From Anthonomus grandis grandis (taxonomy: Eukaryota; Arthropoda; Insecta; Coleoptera; Curculionidae), in the NCBI RefSeq assembly GCF_022605725.1, contig NC_065554.1, forward strand, positions 8,575,100 to 8,639,099: a stretch of 64,000 bases of DNA, written 5' to 3'. Both the position numbers and the translations under genes were made by a program. The notes beneath the pieces were generated by a model, which did no database searches, had not been told where the DNA came from, and saw only the letters and a list, made by a program, of their open reading frames with translations. Positions within the stretch are counted from its first letter, which is position 1, and each line of letters opens with the position of its first letter. Shown here piece by piece: positions 11,082-22,419 of the stretch.

Positions 11082-12428
11082 TTGAAACGCTTATTAAGCT
11101 TAATACATTGCTATAAATACTGCAGTAAAAATATTCATAAAGTTTTTTTTTGTGGATTGAAATCTTCCAAGGGAATAAAAAGCCTAAACTGGTTACAACC
11201 CTCTCTAAGATACTTGAAAAACTTGCAAAAAGCAGAATTTTGTCCTTTCGTCTGCAAATTTCAAGCCGGTAAAGGGACTCACGATGCTGTTTTTAGCTTT
11301 TTAAAGAGCGTCTATGTGTCCTTGAATTCTGGAGAGTCATCGGCGGCAGTGTTTTGTGATCTATCCAAAGCATTTGACTGTGTGGATCATGGAATATTGT
11401 TATCTAAGCTCGATAAATATGGTTTTAGGGGCGTAGCGTTGCGATGGCTTGAGTCCTATCGATCAAATCGTACTCAGAAGGTTACAGTATCTGGGCGTTT
11501 GTCTGCTTTTAGATCCCTAAAATGCGGCATTCCCCAGGGTTTAGTGTTGGGACCACTGTTATGTTTACTATATATGGATGACTTAAGTTCATTGAAACTG
11601 CAGGGCAAGGTGGTTCAGTTTGCTGATGATACCACCATACTATGGAGCCATAAAAATTCTGATTATATTAAGACTTGCATCCTTGAAGACCTTTAGATTT
11701 TATCAGGGTGGTGTACTTCCAACAGGCTCGTGTTTAATGTAAGAAAGACGTCTATTATGGGGTTTAAGTGCGATGTTCAGGGTCTGATGTTTGACGAAAA
11801 TTCGCTCTTGCAGAATAAAGAGTGCTGCAAGTTCCTAGGAATTACCATTGATGGTCGCCTTCGGTTTGAAGATCATATTTTACATTTAGCTAGGAAATTA
11901 TCTTCTGGATGTTTTGCAGTAAGAATGGCAAAACAAGAGCTGGGAGGGGTGGTTGCACATTCAGTGTACTTTTCACTTATTGAATCTCATATTCGGTATG
12001 GCTTACCTTTTTGGGGTTTAACCAATAAGGGGCTACTTAACATTGTCTTTGTTATTTAAAAAAAAGCAGTTAGATACCTGAGTTCTGCTAAGTTAAGAGA
12101 TTCTTGCAAACCCCTCTTCATTTCTGAAAAAATCCTAACTCTTTTTTCACTCTTTATCTTAGAAACAGCTGCTCTTATTCACAAAATTCCTAAACTACCC
12201 TCTGCCATTGGCCATTTGACTCGTCGTGTAAATGATGTTCCCCTACCTATTCCTACGTCTTCCCTTACCAAAAACTCATTAATTTACATAAGTAAAAAAA
12301 TTTACAATCATGTTCCTCAATGTGTTAGACATATATCGGATGTTAAGAAATTTAAAAGAGAATTAAAGACGCTTTTATTGGCTAAGGCATATTATAACAT
12401 GGATGACTTTTTTAATGATAGGTTTTAA
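11082..12428 (+). pseudogene. Jockey/CR1-like LINE reverse transcriptase, 5'-truncated, two in-frame stops
   Basis: One continuous frame of about 449 codons runs through this region with only two stops, TAG at 11694 and TAA at 12057. It encodes the RT palm: FQAGKGTHDAVFSFLKSVY, FCDLSKAFDCVDHGILLSKL (motif A), GIPQGLVLGPLL (motif B) and QFADDTTILW (motif C with the catalytic FADD intact), then the thumb and C-terminal region with CKFLGITIDGRLRFEDHI and HIRYGLPFWG. Before about 11255 the frame is shifted: the RT0-1 segment TLSKILEKLAKSRILSF reads in another frame. An AT-rich 3' UTR of about 350 bp follows. Low decay compared with neighbours points to a fairly recent insertion. Confidence 0.8.
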
Positions 12429-13415
12429 CCTTGGACATGTTGGAAAGCTTTTTTTTTCCTTTTGTCTTCTCTAGTTTTGTCAACAAGTTTACCTTTATTT
12501 AGAAATTGATTGTTTTATTTAGTTATCTTTAATTTAAGTATGTTCAAAAAGTTTTGTCTTCTTGTGTTTAATTTTGTTCATTGTTTTGTCAATTTTTGAA
12601 ATTGTATTTTTGTTTTGTTTTTTTAGCTTGTAGGATGCTTGTACACAAGATTATTTTTACGTAATATAGCACATTTTCTTTCTTTCTATCTATGTGTCGT
12701 AGACTTACGTTTAAGGTCTCTGGGGATATAAGAATGTATAACATGTCCGAAATTAATCTACAGTAAGAATTTAGTTTTAAGATCATCATTGATTGGTACA
12801 TACGTGTTTTTCAAAAGTGTCGATATCGAAAGTTCATTCTTCGTATAAGACCATCTTTTGATAAGACTAGCTTTATGGAAATTAACAAATGCCAAATATG
12901 ATAATCAGTAGTTTCTTATTACTGATCTTATTGTTCAAAGGTACGTACTGCATCCTTTCGGAAACGTTCTTGGCCTGTTCGATTGCTTGATATTCATCTA
13001 ATTTATTTGGTAGTGGCTTTTTTTAATAATAAATTAACTTCTGCATTTTCCTACAAATATATAATATCTCCCTCATCTAAGCATCTATTGAACAGCGCTT
13101 TCTCAATGTGTCTTTCTCTATGATATATTTTCCTGTTTTTAGAAACTCACATGTTTATACCATATTTATACCGGGAAATTTTTCATAGGCGTATAACATT
13201 TGCCGTTATAACGATACTTAAAGTGAAACTTTTAAAAATAGACAATTTCTATATTATGAAAAAGATTTTATATTATTTTCCTTGAAGTCTAGTAATTTTT
13301 TATTTTCGAACTTGATTAGTAAACAATTTTTCCGTTTTCTCGGAAAGAAAGTGGCATTATTTATTGTTAATTTTTATAAACTTAGCAATTTAATATTTGT
13401 CTTAAATTTTTAATT
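12429..13415. other. 3' UTR of the preceding LINE, then AT-rich DNA
   Basis: 12429-12800 is probably LINE 3' UTR (T-rich, no frame). 12800-13415 holds nothing I can assign. Confidence 0.4.
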
Positions 13416-14036
13416 AAGGTGACACTTGTTTCCCTTCAGATAGTAAATTCTTAGGCATTCAAATAGATAATAAAATAAAATTTCAACAACATATTGAGGT
13501 ATAGGTAAAAAACTTGCATCAAACTGCTTTGCAATTAAGATAATCTCCAATGATTTAGATAAAGGTACGACTAAACAGGTGCAATTTGTATTAATTGAAT
13601 CCCATTTACAGTACAGGATTCTTGTTCTAAACACTTGATGCATATATTATTTGTGTTGCAAAAAAAGGGCAATTAGATACATGAATAAAGCTAAAACTAC
13701 AGACTCATATAAGATTATCTTTCTTGTGGACAAAATTTAATATTGCCCTGTCTCTTTATACTTGAAATAGTATCTTTAGGACATAAGAAATATGGTGGCA
13801 ATTTGAGTCAGGATTTATCTTTTTACTCCACAAGGCAAACACATAGGATGCCGTTGACCATTTCCAGATCGGGCCTGGTGCATGACTCTGTTGCGTATAA
13901 TAGTCGTTAACTTTTTAACCATTTGCTTATCAGAATAAGATAGATTTCTCAGGCTCATAGATTTAAAAAGGAAGTCAGGAAATTGCTTGTTATAAGACCC
14001 TATTATGATTTTGAAGAATATAATAATGATACCTTT
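13416..14036 (+). pseudogene. Jockey-like LINE RT, C-terminal remnant
   Basis: Plus-strand pieces match the C-terminal region of the LINE at 11082-12428: KFLGIQIDNKIKFQQHIE, KKLASNCFAIKIISNDLDKG, FVLIESHLQY and KGGNLSQDLSFYSTRQTHR, ending in HRFKKEVRKLLVIRPYYDFE and a stop near 14036. Stops and frameshifts are frequent. A T-rich 3' UTR continues to about 14240. It is a 5'-truncated and older relative of the upstream copy. Confidence 0.65.
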
Positions 14037-14239
14037 TAATGTTTTTAGTTCCTACTGGTATAAGTTTAATTGGGGTTTTTTTAGTTTTAGGTTTTATAAG
14101 CACTTTATTTTATTCTAATTTTATTTATTTTTATTTGTGTGTATATTTCATATATTTGTTGTCGTTTATTATCACTTATTTTATTTTTTTTGTTTTATAC
14201 AGCTTTGTTCCCAACAATAAATGTTTAGAACAATAAAGC

Positions 14240-15600
14240 ATATTTTGAAATTTTAGGTAAAATAGGAGTATAAAAAGCGTTTGTAGCTTTCTCCAATGTA
14301 ACCGGCATGCTATCTAGATAGTATGCGAGAGATTGATCTAGTTGTCTACATAGTTGTGTGTAATTGTAAGAAACTTTCATGTTATTGGGTACCAGAGGGG
14401 AACAAATTGTTATAAATATGGATCTAACATAAAACATAAATAAAGTTTGGCCTTTTAAAGGCTTTGTCAATTTTTACATTACATGCAAAGTGTCAGAGAA
14501 GTCGTGTAGCCCCGTTCTTCATCAACCCCGATCTTCTGAATATGAACATAACCTCTAAATTGTTTTTTGTGTTTTGTCATTTTGTATAATCCCTGATATT
14601 TGTTTTGAAATTGTCATTTGAAATTTTGGAATAATCTAAAAATATACATTAAGAAAATGAGTGATGAAATCGTCGGAAGAATGTAAGCGATAAGATTTTT
14701 TTAATTCCGACACAGACTTGCTTTGCAAGATTTGCTTGAAAAACGGAAACTGCGTCTCTTAGGTTATTTTTCTTGCTCTTCTTCTTTTAAATTGGACTCC
14801 ACTTAACATTTTTAAATCGATCAGAAGTTGTGATATTTTACGCATGCGCATCAAGAACGGCTTGGAAACAATTCCAAAGTTACTTACAGTTCCAATTACA
14901 ATTACAACGTTACAAGTAAGTGTGTTATCAACCTTAAAAAACTATAAAGATTTGATGGTTATTTAGTTCGAACCTAAAATATATTTCATTGATTGTCTAA
15001 AATTATCAAAAATAAAATTATCACATTCTTTATTTGAGAAACGACTCTCTTGAAAGAGGAATATTCAATAGTTCAAAAAAAGTTACCAGAAGCAAATTAA
15101 TAGACTTTATTGAGTTTGAATGTTCCTTAAATCCAGAAATAAACATTTACTTATCCAACATTTACCTGGGCACCAGAAGGCATGTATTAACCTTAAAATG
15201 CTGATAAGAGCAAAGTTGCTTGGTTTTGGTTTTTTATATAGAGTCTCTGTTCAGATTCTTTGGAAGGAAAATATTCATCTGGAGATTGAAGGTTTACTTA
15301 GGCAGAGCTAGAAATTTGAGAGTTATAGATATCAAGGCTTATGTACAGGGATCATATTTTAACACTAAGTCAAAAGATATCGTCGGTTTACTGCATCAAT
15401 ATAAGTACATTTTAACCATTTATGCGCTTAGTGCATTTTCGTGACCAAAATTTGTACATACATTTACTGCATAAATCAGATAAGTGTTAGACAATGGAAA
15501 TTATATAAGCTTGCTCTGGCAATTATTCATTTTGCTTAACATTATACGGCTAAAACAGGGTAAGTGCAGATTTCACCGAAAACAAAAATTTCATTTGTAA
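14240..15600. other. No assignable gene
   Basis: Mixed-composition DNA. Short frames at 15120-15444 (plus) are not recognised. A word ATGAGTGATGAAATCGTCGG (14657) starts a short frame that ends at once. Nothing further can be supported. Confidence 0.4.
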
Positions 15601-15619
15601 AAAAAAATTATTTCTTCTG

Positions 15620-16255
15620 CAAAAACAGGTTAGCGCTTTATTACTCTATTTGGTTCAAAAAAATCCCAACTTAATGATTATACAGCAAAAGCTTCTGGAA
15701 AGTGGACAGAGCTACATAGAAGTAGACAGCATGCACAGTGCTATTAAATGGGTTTAGAAGTTTGTTCCTGTGTTTACAATGCGTGATTGGTTAACAATAT
15801 TTCGCAAGGCCAGAATAAGAGCATCAAAAAAGAAGCCGTTTATTGTGCAGGAACTCAAGTTTCTTGACTTGGAAAGTCCTTCTAAACTAAATAATAAAAA
15901 TAAAACAATAGAATAGGTCAATAATAAGAAGGTAAACTGGTTGAATGTTTTCGTTACCAAAAGGCGAAGCCAGGGAGTATAAATATGATCAAATCTAACA
16001 ATACCGAGAAATCAACTTTTTTGGGAGGAGTTGAAAAATACCCAATTTAACAGAAATAACGCCAAAAAATGAGTACGCGAAGATGCGACCTATAGGTTCC
16101 AAAGAAAAACAAGATTTATTAAAGTTGTGCAAATCGGAAGTACTTTCAGATGAATTTCACCCATATTATCAAAATCTATCATTGTCCAACGATGTTTAAG
16201 ACAATATTCCTGAACCAGCACTTGAAGATAGTGATCCTGAAGATGACATTTAAGA
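15620..16255 (+). pseudogene. DUF7869-type transposase-like protein, C-terminal remnant
   Basis: Plus-strand translation in shifting frames gives LESGQSYIEVDSMHSAIKW, then FVPVFTMRDWLTIFRKARIR, KKKPFIVQELKFLDLES, a KVNWLNV segment, and PIGSKEKQDLLKLCKSEVLS leading into DEFHPYYQNLSLSNDV. This order matches the C-terminal half of a large insect protein family that resembles a DDE transposase; its usual landmark is a histidine followed by xMExDxxHxxIE, here with SYIEVDSMHSAIK. Stops occur at several points. The tail is acidic (EPALEDSDPEDD). It differs from the second member of the window (55706-57602), which has HSFLPCDRDF at the same place. Function in the family is not established to my knowledge. 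Confidence 0.6.
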
Positions 16256-16319
16256 TAAAGGTACTTGTAAGATAAGTTACCAAGCCTGCCAATAAGTTTA
16301 GGCAAAATAGATTAAATAC

Positions 16320-17560
16320 ACATTTTTTTTTGTATTTTTAACATTTGCTAATAAATTTTTTCCTGATATCTGGCTTTAATTATGTTCATACTACTACAAT
16401 CTATGCTATATTATCATTTATTAAATGTTTCCGTTCATGTAGTTGTTTCACTGTAGGTTGAAACTTTAAACCCTTATTTATACAAAACTAACAAAATGTT
16501 ACTTAACTGGTTTTGTCAGTAAGCCGACAATATGCGAACAGTCAAATTTTAAACTCTAAGATTCGTAAAAAATTCGTAAAAAATCTGAAGCATATAAGTT
16601 TTACCAAAATTATCATATATATATGGTATTATTGTTTTTTATGCGTGTCTTACTCAGGTTGACAAAACGAGATTTCAAATGATGCTATAAGTAACTGCTG
16701 TCGTTTCATTTAAAGGAAATTTGATATTAAAAAATTAAATAGATTTTCTATTATTTATTTGCAAAATTGTTGATAAAAATATGCCTGTGTATCTTACATC
16801 TATGTTAAAGTTTAGGGATGAAAATCATCAGCTTTCTTTAAGATTTTGCAATGAACTAGTTGTGCTTCCATCATATATTTCAGAAGACACATAAAAAATA
16901 TATTATTGTTGAATTAAAAAATTAATATAATTTATTATTAATAACAATATAATTTAATATTTCATGCATTTTAAAATTACCTGAATCTTTACTGGATCTT
17001 ATGCATAGGACTTATCACCGTACCTTTCGTTTTATAGGCATAGAAATGTATGGTTTGTATTTCATGGTTAATTTAAAGAAGCGGTTTAAAAAAACTAAAC
17101 AAGCTAGAATCTAGTTTTGTATATTTTAATGATTTTATTTTATTATTTTTAATAAAGATATTTTTTATTTATTTTTCAAAAATAGTAAAGTTGCTCCGAT
17201 TTCAAATAATTTTCAGCCCACACTAAAGAAAACATCATTCACGTATCGCTTATAAAATAAAACTGAAGCTTTGAAATTACAATTAAAATGCTTTTTGCAA
17301 GATAAGAAGTTCATTTAAAAAAACTGATTAGCTAGATTAAAATTGAAAAACTGATTATCTCGAATAGGCATATGGTATGCTAAACAAAAAATACTTAACA
17401 GAGAATATATCGTAGAATTGTAAGATCTCATGATATACTGGATGTTCCATTTAGAAAAATTATGTGTAATTCTTTGGCAGAAATTTAAAAGAAAAAATAA
17501 TTTTTATAGAATAAGGTTTAACAAAAAGTAAACAAACTTAAACAAACATAATAAAAATTT
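16320..17560. other. AT-rich DNA, nothing assigned
   Basis: Long A/T-rich stretch without open frames or clear repeats, apart from short TATATA runs. Confidence 0.45.
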
Positions 17561-17565
17561 ACAAA

Positions 17566-18010
17566 TATCTCAAAGAACAGCTTTGAACAATTTGGTTCTT
17601 TACATATTTATAGATTTTATGTTGCCAAATTAAAATTACTGAGATATGTAGACACTCTGATTTAGTAGGTTGGGGACGCGAAATTAAAGATCTTAAAAAA
17701 AGATACAAGGCCACAATACTGATATATAACACTTTTAGCATTAGGTTTATTATAGATACTGATATAGAAACTGTGTTTAATGACGGCATATATGTATGAT
17801 ACCTAATTTCTTCTTTTTTTATTAATGTGTTAAATTTTCGAAAAAAAATACATTTTTTAGAATCACAAGGTAATATAAAGTAAGTAAACTTTCAATATTT
17901 CAAGAAAATGCCTGCAAAAGAATCAGTTCTTTATGAATATATAGCTTTTATGTCACCAAAATAAAAATATTAAGACAAATTTTTTGGATTAGGGACGCAA
18001 AATAAATATA
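17566..18010. repeat. Pair of direct repeats (about 125 bp, 322-bp period)
   Basis: Segments 17566-17690 and 17888-18010 are similar along their length: both run from ATATTTCAAG/ATATCTCAAAG through GGTTCTTTA(C/T), a TTTTATGT(T/C)(G/A)CCAAA block and end in GG(G)GACGC(G/A)AAAT. They may be two degenerate units of a tandem array or duplicated ends of an old element. Confidence 0.45.
17700..17830. repeat. Dispersed repeat, related copy at 19590-19730
   Basis: Both copies contain ACTTTTAGCAT or ACTTCTAGCAT, then TTATTATAGATACT, about 40 bases of looser match and a run of T followed by ATTA. Low-complexity surroundings make limits vague. Probably two remnants of an unidentified repeat. Confidence 0.35.
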
Positions 18011-18429
18011 TACACATTTCTTAAATTTTGTCTTGAAATCTAAAAATTTATTTTATTAAGCAGATTAATGCAGTCGATTTTATTATGAAATAGCTTATGT
18101 AAAAATGATGCCATTAAATTTTAAACAAACTTCCTTTGTATTGATTTCAGAGAACTTCTATAGGTTTGAAAAATTAGGTGCCAAACAATTAGAAACGTAC
18201 CTAATCGAAATGTTCATTAAAACTATAAGCTTGATCAAAAGTAATACCGAGATCATTAATAATAGTGCATCTTATTAGTTCTCGAGAACTAATTTGGTGA
18301 AAATAATTTATTATATTGTTTTTTCTAGAGTAAGAAACTATAAATCATTTAGAAGTCTATAAATTCCATAAAGTTTATTATAAAATTTATAATATATATA
18401 TATTTATATAAAGTTTACTTGTTTGGCAC

Positions 18430-18960
18430 CATTCATTCAGGAAGTCTAACTGACCGTGTAGTTATTGACAATCAGAAATAGTAGAAACCCGACAGTATAT
18501 TTTAAACCTTCAACAAAAACTAATATCTGGCATTTAAGGCATCCTGCTAAATCGTTTATAACTAGGAAAAATAACAAAGGATCCAAATTTGAGCCCTGAG
18601 GATTTCCTGATTTAATAACACACTTTGTAGACTTAAATCCCTTTATTTCAATAAATTGATGTCTTTCTAGTAAGTATGACCCAAGAAGTCTTAATAATTT
18701 TTCTGAAAATCCTAACTTTTCCACTTTTTGTAATAGGATCGATCTGATCAAATGCCTTTTGAAAATCGGTATAAAAGACAGGTAAAGCCCTGTAAATACA
18801 TAAATCACATTAATATCCCATTTTAAAAATTGGGGTGACACGGTTGTTGGAAAATTCCAGAGTTGCCAGAGACCTTGAAAACAAAACATAGAGGTATCGT
18901 AAGAGCCTAAATATTAAAGATTTGACTCGATTTTTAGATTTGCTGTATATGCAGGGTTTT
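18430..18960 (-). pseudogene. Jockey-like LINE RT fragment, minus strand, catalytic site lost
   Basis: The minus-strand frame (18889 to 18446) reads RSILLQKVEKLGFSEKLLRL, then SYLLERHQFIEIKGFKSTKC, GNPQGSNLDPLLFFLVIND and LVFVEGLKYTV. These are RT motif A downstream helix, the primer-grip loop, motif B (normally GIPQGSxLGPLLF) and motif C. The catalytic FADD has become FVEG, so the enzyme is dead. A frameshift upstream separates a LSFIPIFKRHLIRSI piece (normally DFxKAFDxIDR). The element is truncated at both ends. Confidence 0.7.
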
Positions 18961-18964
18961 ATTC

Positions 18965-20880
18965 TATACACACACTTTTAAAAAACTAAAAAATGTATCG
19001 ACAATCTCCTGAGATATTGAGTACTCTGTTTCATTATTTCTTTAGATATCCGGAATACCAAATCTCATCCGGAAATCCTTTTTTTGCCTGTACAAAATAT
19101 CAAAACTCAGTGCTTTCTGTATATAATAATATGTTAAATTCTAGTGATTAAATATAATTCCTATATAACCTAATATATAAATTCTTTACATTTTTTATAA
19201 GGTTATTACAAATTTCCAAAAAATGGCCGGTTTTATGTTTTTTATTGCATTACGGAGGATTAGTTATTAAACCACGACTTAATAAATAAATTTACAAATA
19301 AATATATTCACTTAGGCAGAACAATCATGAGTACCAGTACCAGCTAAATAAATAATTAAACTTTTAAATAATTAAAGAATAAAAGAAAAAAAGACAATAA
19401 AAAAATTAAAAACAGTTTTCGTTCTCTTTTTTAGGTCTGAAAATGTAAATATTTATGAAAAAGAAAACTATTTTCCCAATTTCTAATATGGCTTTGTCTA
19501 GAAGTATTCAAAGTGGAAAGTAACTAGAGAAAAAAAGGAAAAAAACAGGTACAAGCATACATCACCACAGACAAAAGAACAAGTAAGCATTTCAAGACTG
19601 TAACATACATACTTCTAGCATTGTGCTTATTATAGATACTTAAGTATCAAATGAAGGTGTATTTGTATGTTATGAAGTTTTTCTTTTTTTTTTATTATCT
19701 TGCTTTTCACATTTGTAATATGAAAATATTTCGTTTCGAACGGAGAAAGAAATATATTTTTTATTTTCAGAATATTATGTATCATCCAAAAATGAAATTA
19801 AAAATAAAAATATATATACCATGGTAACAATTTTAAGAATCTATATACAAGAGCATAAAAGTTTAAAAAATAATAAAATTACAGAACATTGACATAGTTC
19901 TAGTAAGTAACTAAAAGAAATATATTAAAACGTGTCAACTAAGACAAAAAGAATAAAGCATTCATTTGAGTGAGTAATATTTACAGACTTTAAAATAACA
20001 AAGCTGAAAAAAATATTTTAAAATAGGAATTAGTAAGAAATACTCTCTACATACTTTTAAAAAGATTGGTTAAAACTTTTTATTAGAAATCCGTTCTATA
20101 TCTTGACGGATGTAGTAAAACCACTTTTAAAAAGACTTTTATGTGTAATAATTTAATAATATGGCCACGAGTTTATATCTATATAATCCAGACTTGGTTT
20201 TAAAAAACAAATAACAATAAAATGCATAGTTCTGTCGATCTTCACCATTCAACAATTCCAGTCTTTTAAGTCTGTGACTGTGCTCTTTATGTTTCAAAAT
20301 AAATCCTTGCAGTAAAATTAAATTCCTAATTAATATTTTTGTATTTTGTATCCTTGCTTGTTTATCAGCAAGGAAGGATATCATAAGTAAAACATTTTCA
20401 AATGTTTAAATATATTTTATTAGATCCACTCAGAACTGTAGGGAATACATTAAAGGGATCTAGTTTTGTAATAAAGTGTAGGAAAGTGCAGTTAAACGAA
20501 TGAAGTTTAGTTAGTCAACGCCGTAAATAATGTAAGTCTACTGGTAATAAGTGGTGAATAAAAAAGTATGTTCCTATAGAAGTAGTTTCTTTTAATGAGT
20601 TTTAGGTGACAATTGTTAAAACAAGATGGTAGCGTTTATTCTAATCAAAATATAATATTAGTCTTATTTTTTTCTTAATAGAATAACATAAAAGTTAGCA
20701 CACGAAGTTAATATAACGTCGACAAACTTTTATTTCATAGGTCTAAACCTACTCAGTCCTTCTAAATCTGCTTGATTCTAAATATAACTGAATGTTATTA
20801 AGCGCAGTGGCATCTCAAAACAAAAGGGTATGAAACACTTGTGACATAATTAAAAAAAATTGAAGATAATAGAGCATTAA
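18965..20880. other. AT-rich DNA, nothing assigned
   Basis: Purine-rich and A-rich stretches (19330-19570) and several short frames, none recognised. Contains the related dispersed repeat copy at 19590-19730. Confidence 0.45.
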
Positions 20881-21146
20881 AAAATATTAAGTGGAGTTTC
20901 AACTATATATTTATACTCGTATATATTTTTATGTATATAAGTTTAAACGCTGCCAAAATTTGTTTTTTTTTACATGTTTCCCATATAAAATATTTTTTAT
21001 ATTTATAGAGAACAAGCATAATTGCTGTTATTTTGAGACATGGTTATTTTGGTTATATCATATTCAATTGGTTATCAATGATTAATCCATATTTCATAAT
21101 TTACGATTTTTCTTTGTGGAACTTTCCCAAGGAAATAATAGAAAAT

Positions 21147-21715
21147 GCCGAAAAGCAATGTAAAACAGCAAAAAACCTAATTTTACATAAATTAGTAGTA
21201 TCCACAACTACTTCTAACAAAAGGGGTACCTTGAAAGAATTCCAAAAAGTGGCAGAACAAAAAAATTGATTATGTGGTGGATAGAAATATCAAGAGATTG
21301 GTTGTGCAAGATCAGTTCATTAGTGCTTCTCGATTGTTTGGACATATTTCAATATCGGTAAGCACTATAAAACGAAGACATAGGAAAGCTGGTTTACACA
21401 GTAGAAAGTCGCGAAGAAATCCTTAATCTCTATGAAGAACAGAGAGAGTATACCTTGATTTGCCAAAGAGCATCATAACATTTAAAACAGTTTTCAGATA
21501 AAAGTCGTTTTAAATTATTTAGAATAGATGACATTTGCTGGGTTAGGAGATCAGTAAATAAAAGATTTAACCCCAAATCTATGCGACTCAAAATAAACAC
21601 GGGGTATTAAGGTTTGGGGTTGCTTTGATTTGGGTCTGACCAATAGACCCAAAATCAAACGTATTATGGATCCTTTTGATACCAAAATATATAAGAAAAC
21701 AAAATGTTACCTTAA
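21147..21715 (+). pseudogene. Tc1-like transposase, broken
   Basis: An ATG at 21147 begins MPKSNVKQQKT, a typical Tc1 start. In other frames follow PKSGRTKKIDYVVDRNIKRL, VVQDQFISASRLFGHISISV and STIKRRHRKAGLHSRKSRRN, the paired-like helix-turn-helix with its GRPKK-like linker. Then come NRERVYLDFAKEH, SRFKLFRIDDICWVRRSVNK and RFNPKSMRLKINT, matching the region around the first catalytic aspartate (normally SDESKFxLF), which is lost here. The match ends after a GG.VKVWGC-like segment near 21715; the second and third catalytic regions are absent. Stops and shifts throughout. Confidence 0.7.
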
Positions 21716-21770
21716 TCGAGAATTTGTGATATAAAATTGATAAAGTAAATAGTCCACTTTTTTACCACAA

Positions 21771-22410
21771 TTCAATAAATTTTTTTTTTTTTATAAATAT
21801 TTGTTTTTTATCGTAATAGTAATTTTATCAGAAAATATAATTGCCTTAGCGTGTAGCAACTTAAGATGGCCAATACAAGCCCACCTTAAAGATGAAATGT
21901 CAAAAACGTGGCAAGTGACAAATATGAGCTAATTTTCAAATATTAAGGTGCGGTTTTATCGGCAAACACTCTATTTCCTCCTCCAAGTTCAATAAACCTA
22001 TTTTTTTTAATAAATATTTGTATATTTATCGTAGCAGTAGTTTTATTTAAAAATCTGGTTGCCTTGACGTGTTGCATCATAAAATCGTAAATATAAACTC
22101 AGCTTAGCGCAAAAATGTAAAAATATGTAACGTGACAAATATGACAGCTAGTTTTTACATCTTAAGGTGCGTTTTTATTGGCAAAACCTGTCTTTTCTTA
22201 TCGAAATTCAATTAATGTATTTGTTTTAATAAATATAAATATTTTTATCATAGTAGTGGTTTAATTAATAAATATGATTGCCCCGATGTGTCGCATTTTA
22301 AGATCGCCAGCTATTGGCAAATATTTTCTCATCAAAATTCAATAACCTGATTTTCTTCAATAAATTTTTGCATTTTTATCGAAGCATTAGTTTTAATAAA
22401 TAACATGAAT
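21771..22410. repeat. Tandem repeat, unit about 218 bp, four units (third shortened)
   Basis: The word TTCAATAAA/TTCAATTAA recurs at 21771, 21988, 22207 and 22338, giving periods of 217, 219 and 131 bp. Each unit then contains TTTTAATAAATATTTGTATT, ATCGTAGCAGTAGTTTTA, TGATTGCC..GACGTGTTGCAT, and (units 1-2) TTAAGGTGCG(G/T)TTTTAT(C/T)GGCAAA. The third unit has lost about 90 bp from its middle. It is a small satellite-like array directly after the Tc1 fossil. Confidence 0.75.
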
Positions 22411-22419
22411 GAATTGTAT

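Noticed and set aside
14039..14236. Hydrophobic 65-codon frame resembling a membrane protein
   Set aside because: Lies in the T-rich 3' UTR of a LINE remnant; Phe, Leu, Ile and Tyr richness is expected from T-rich DNA.
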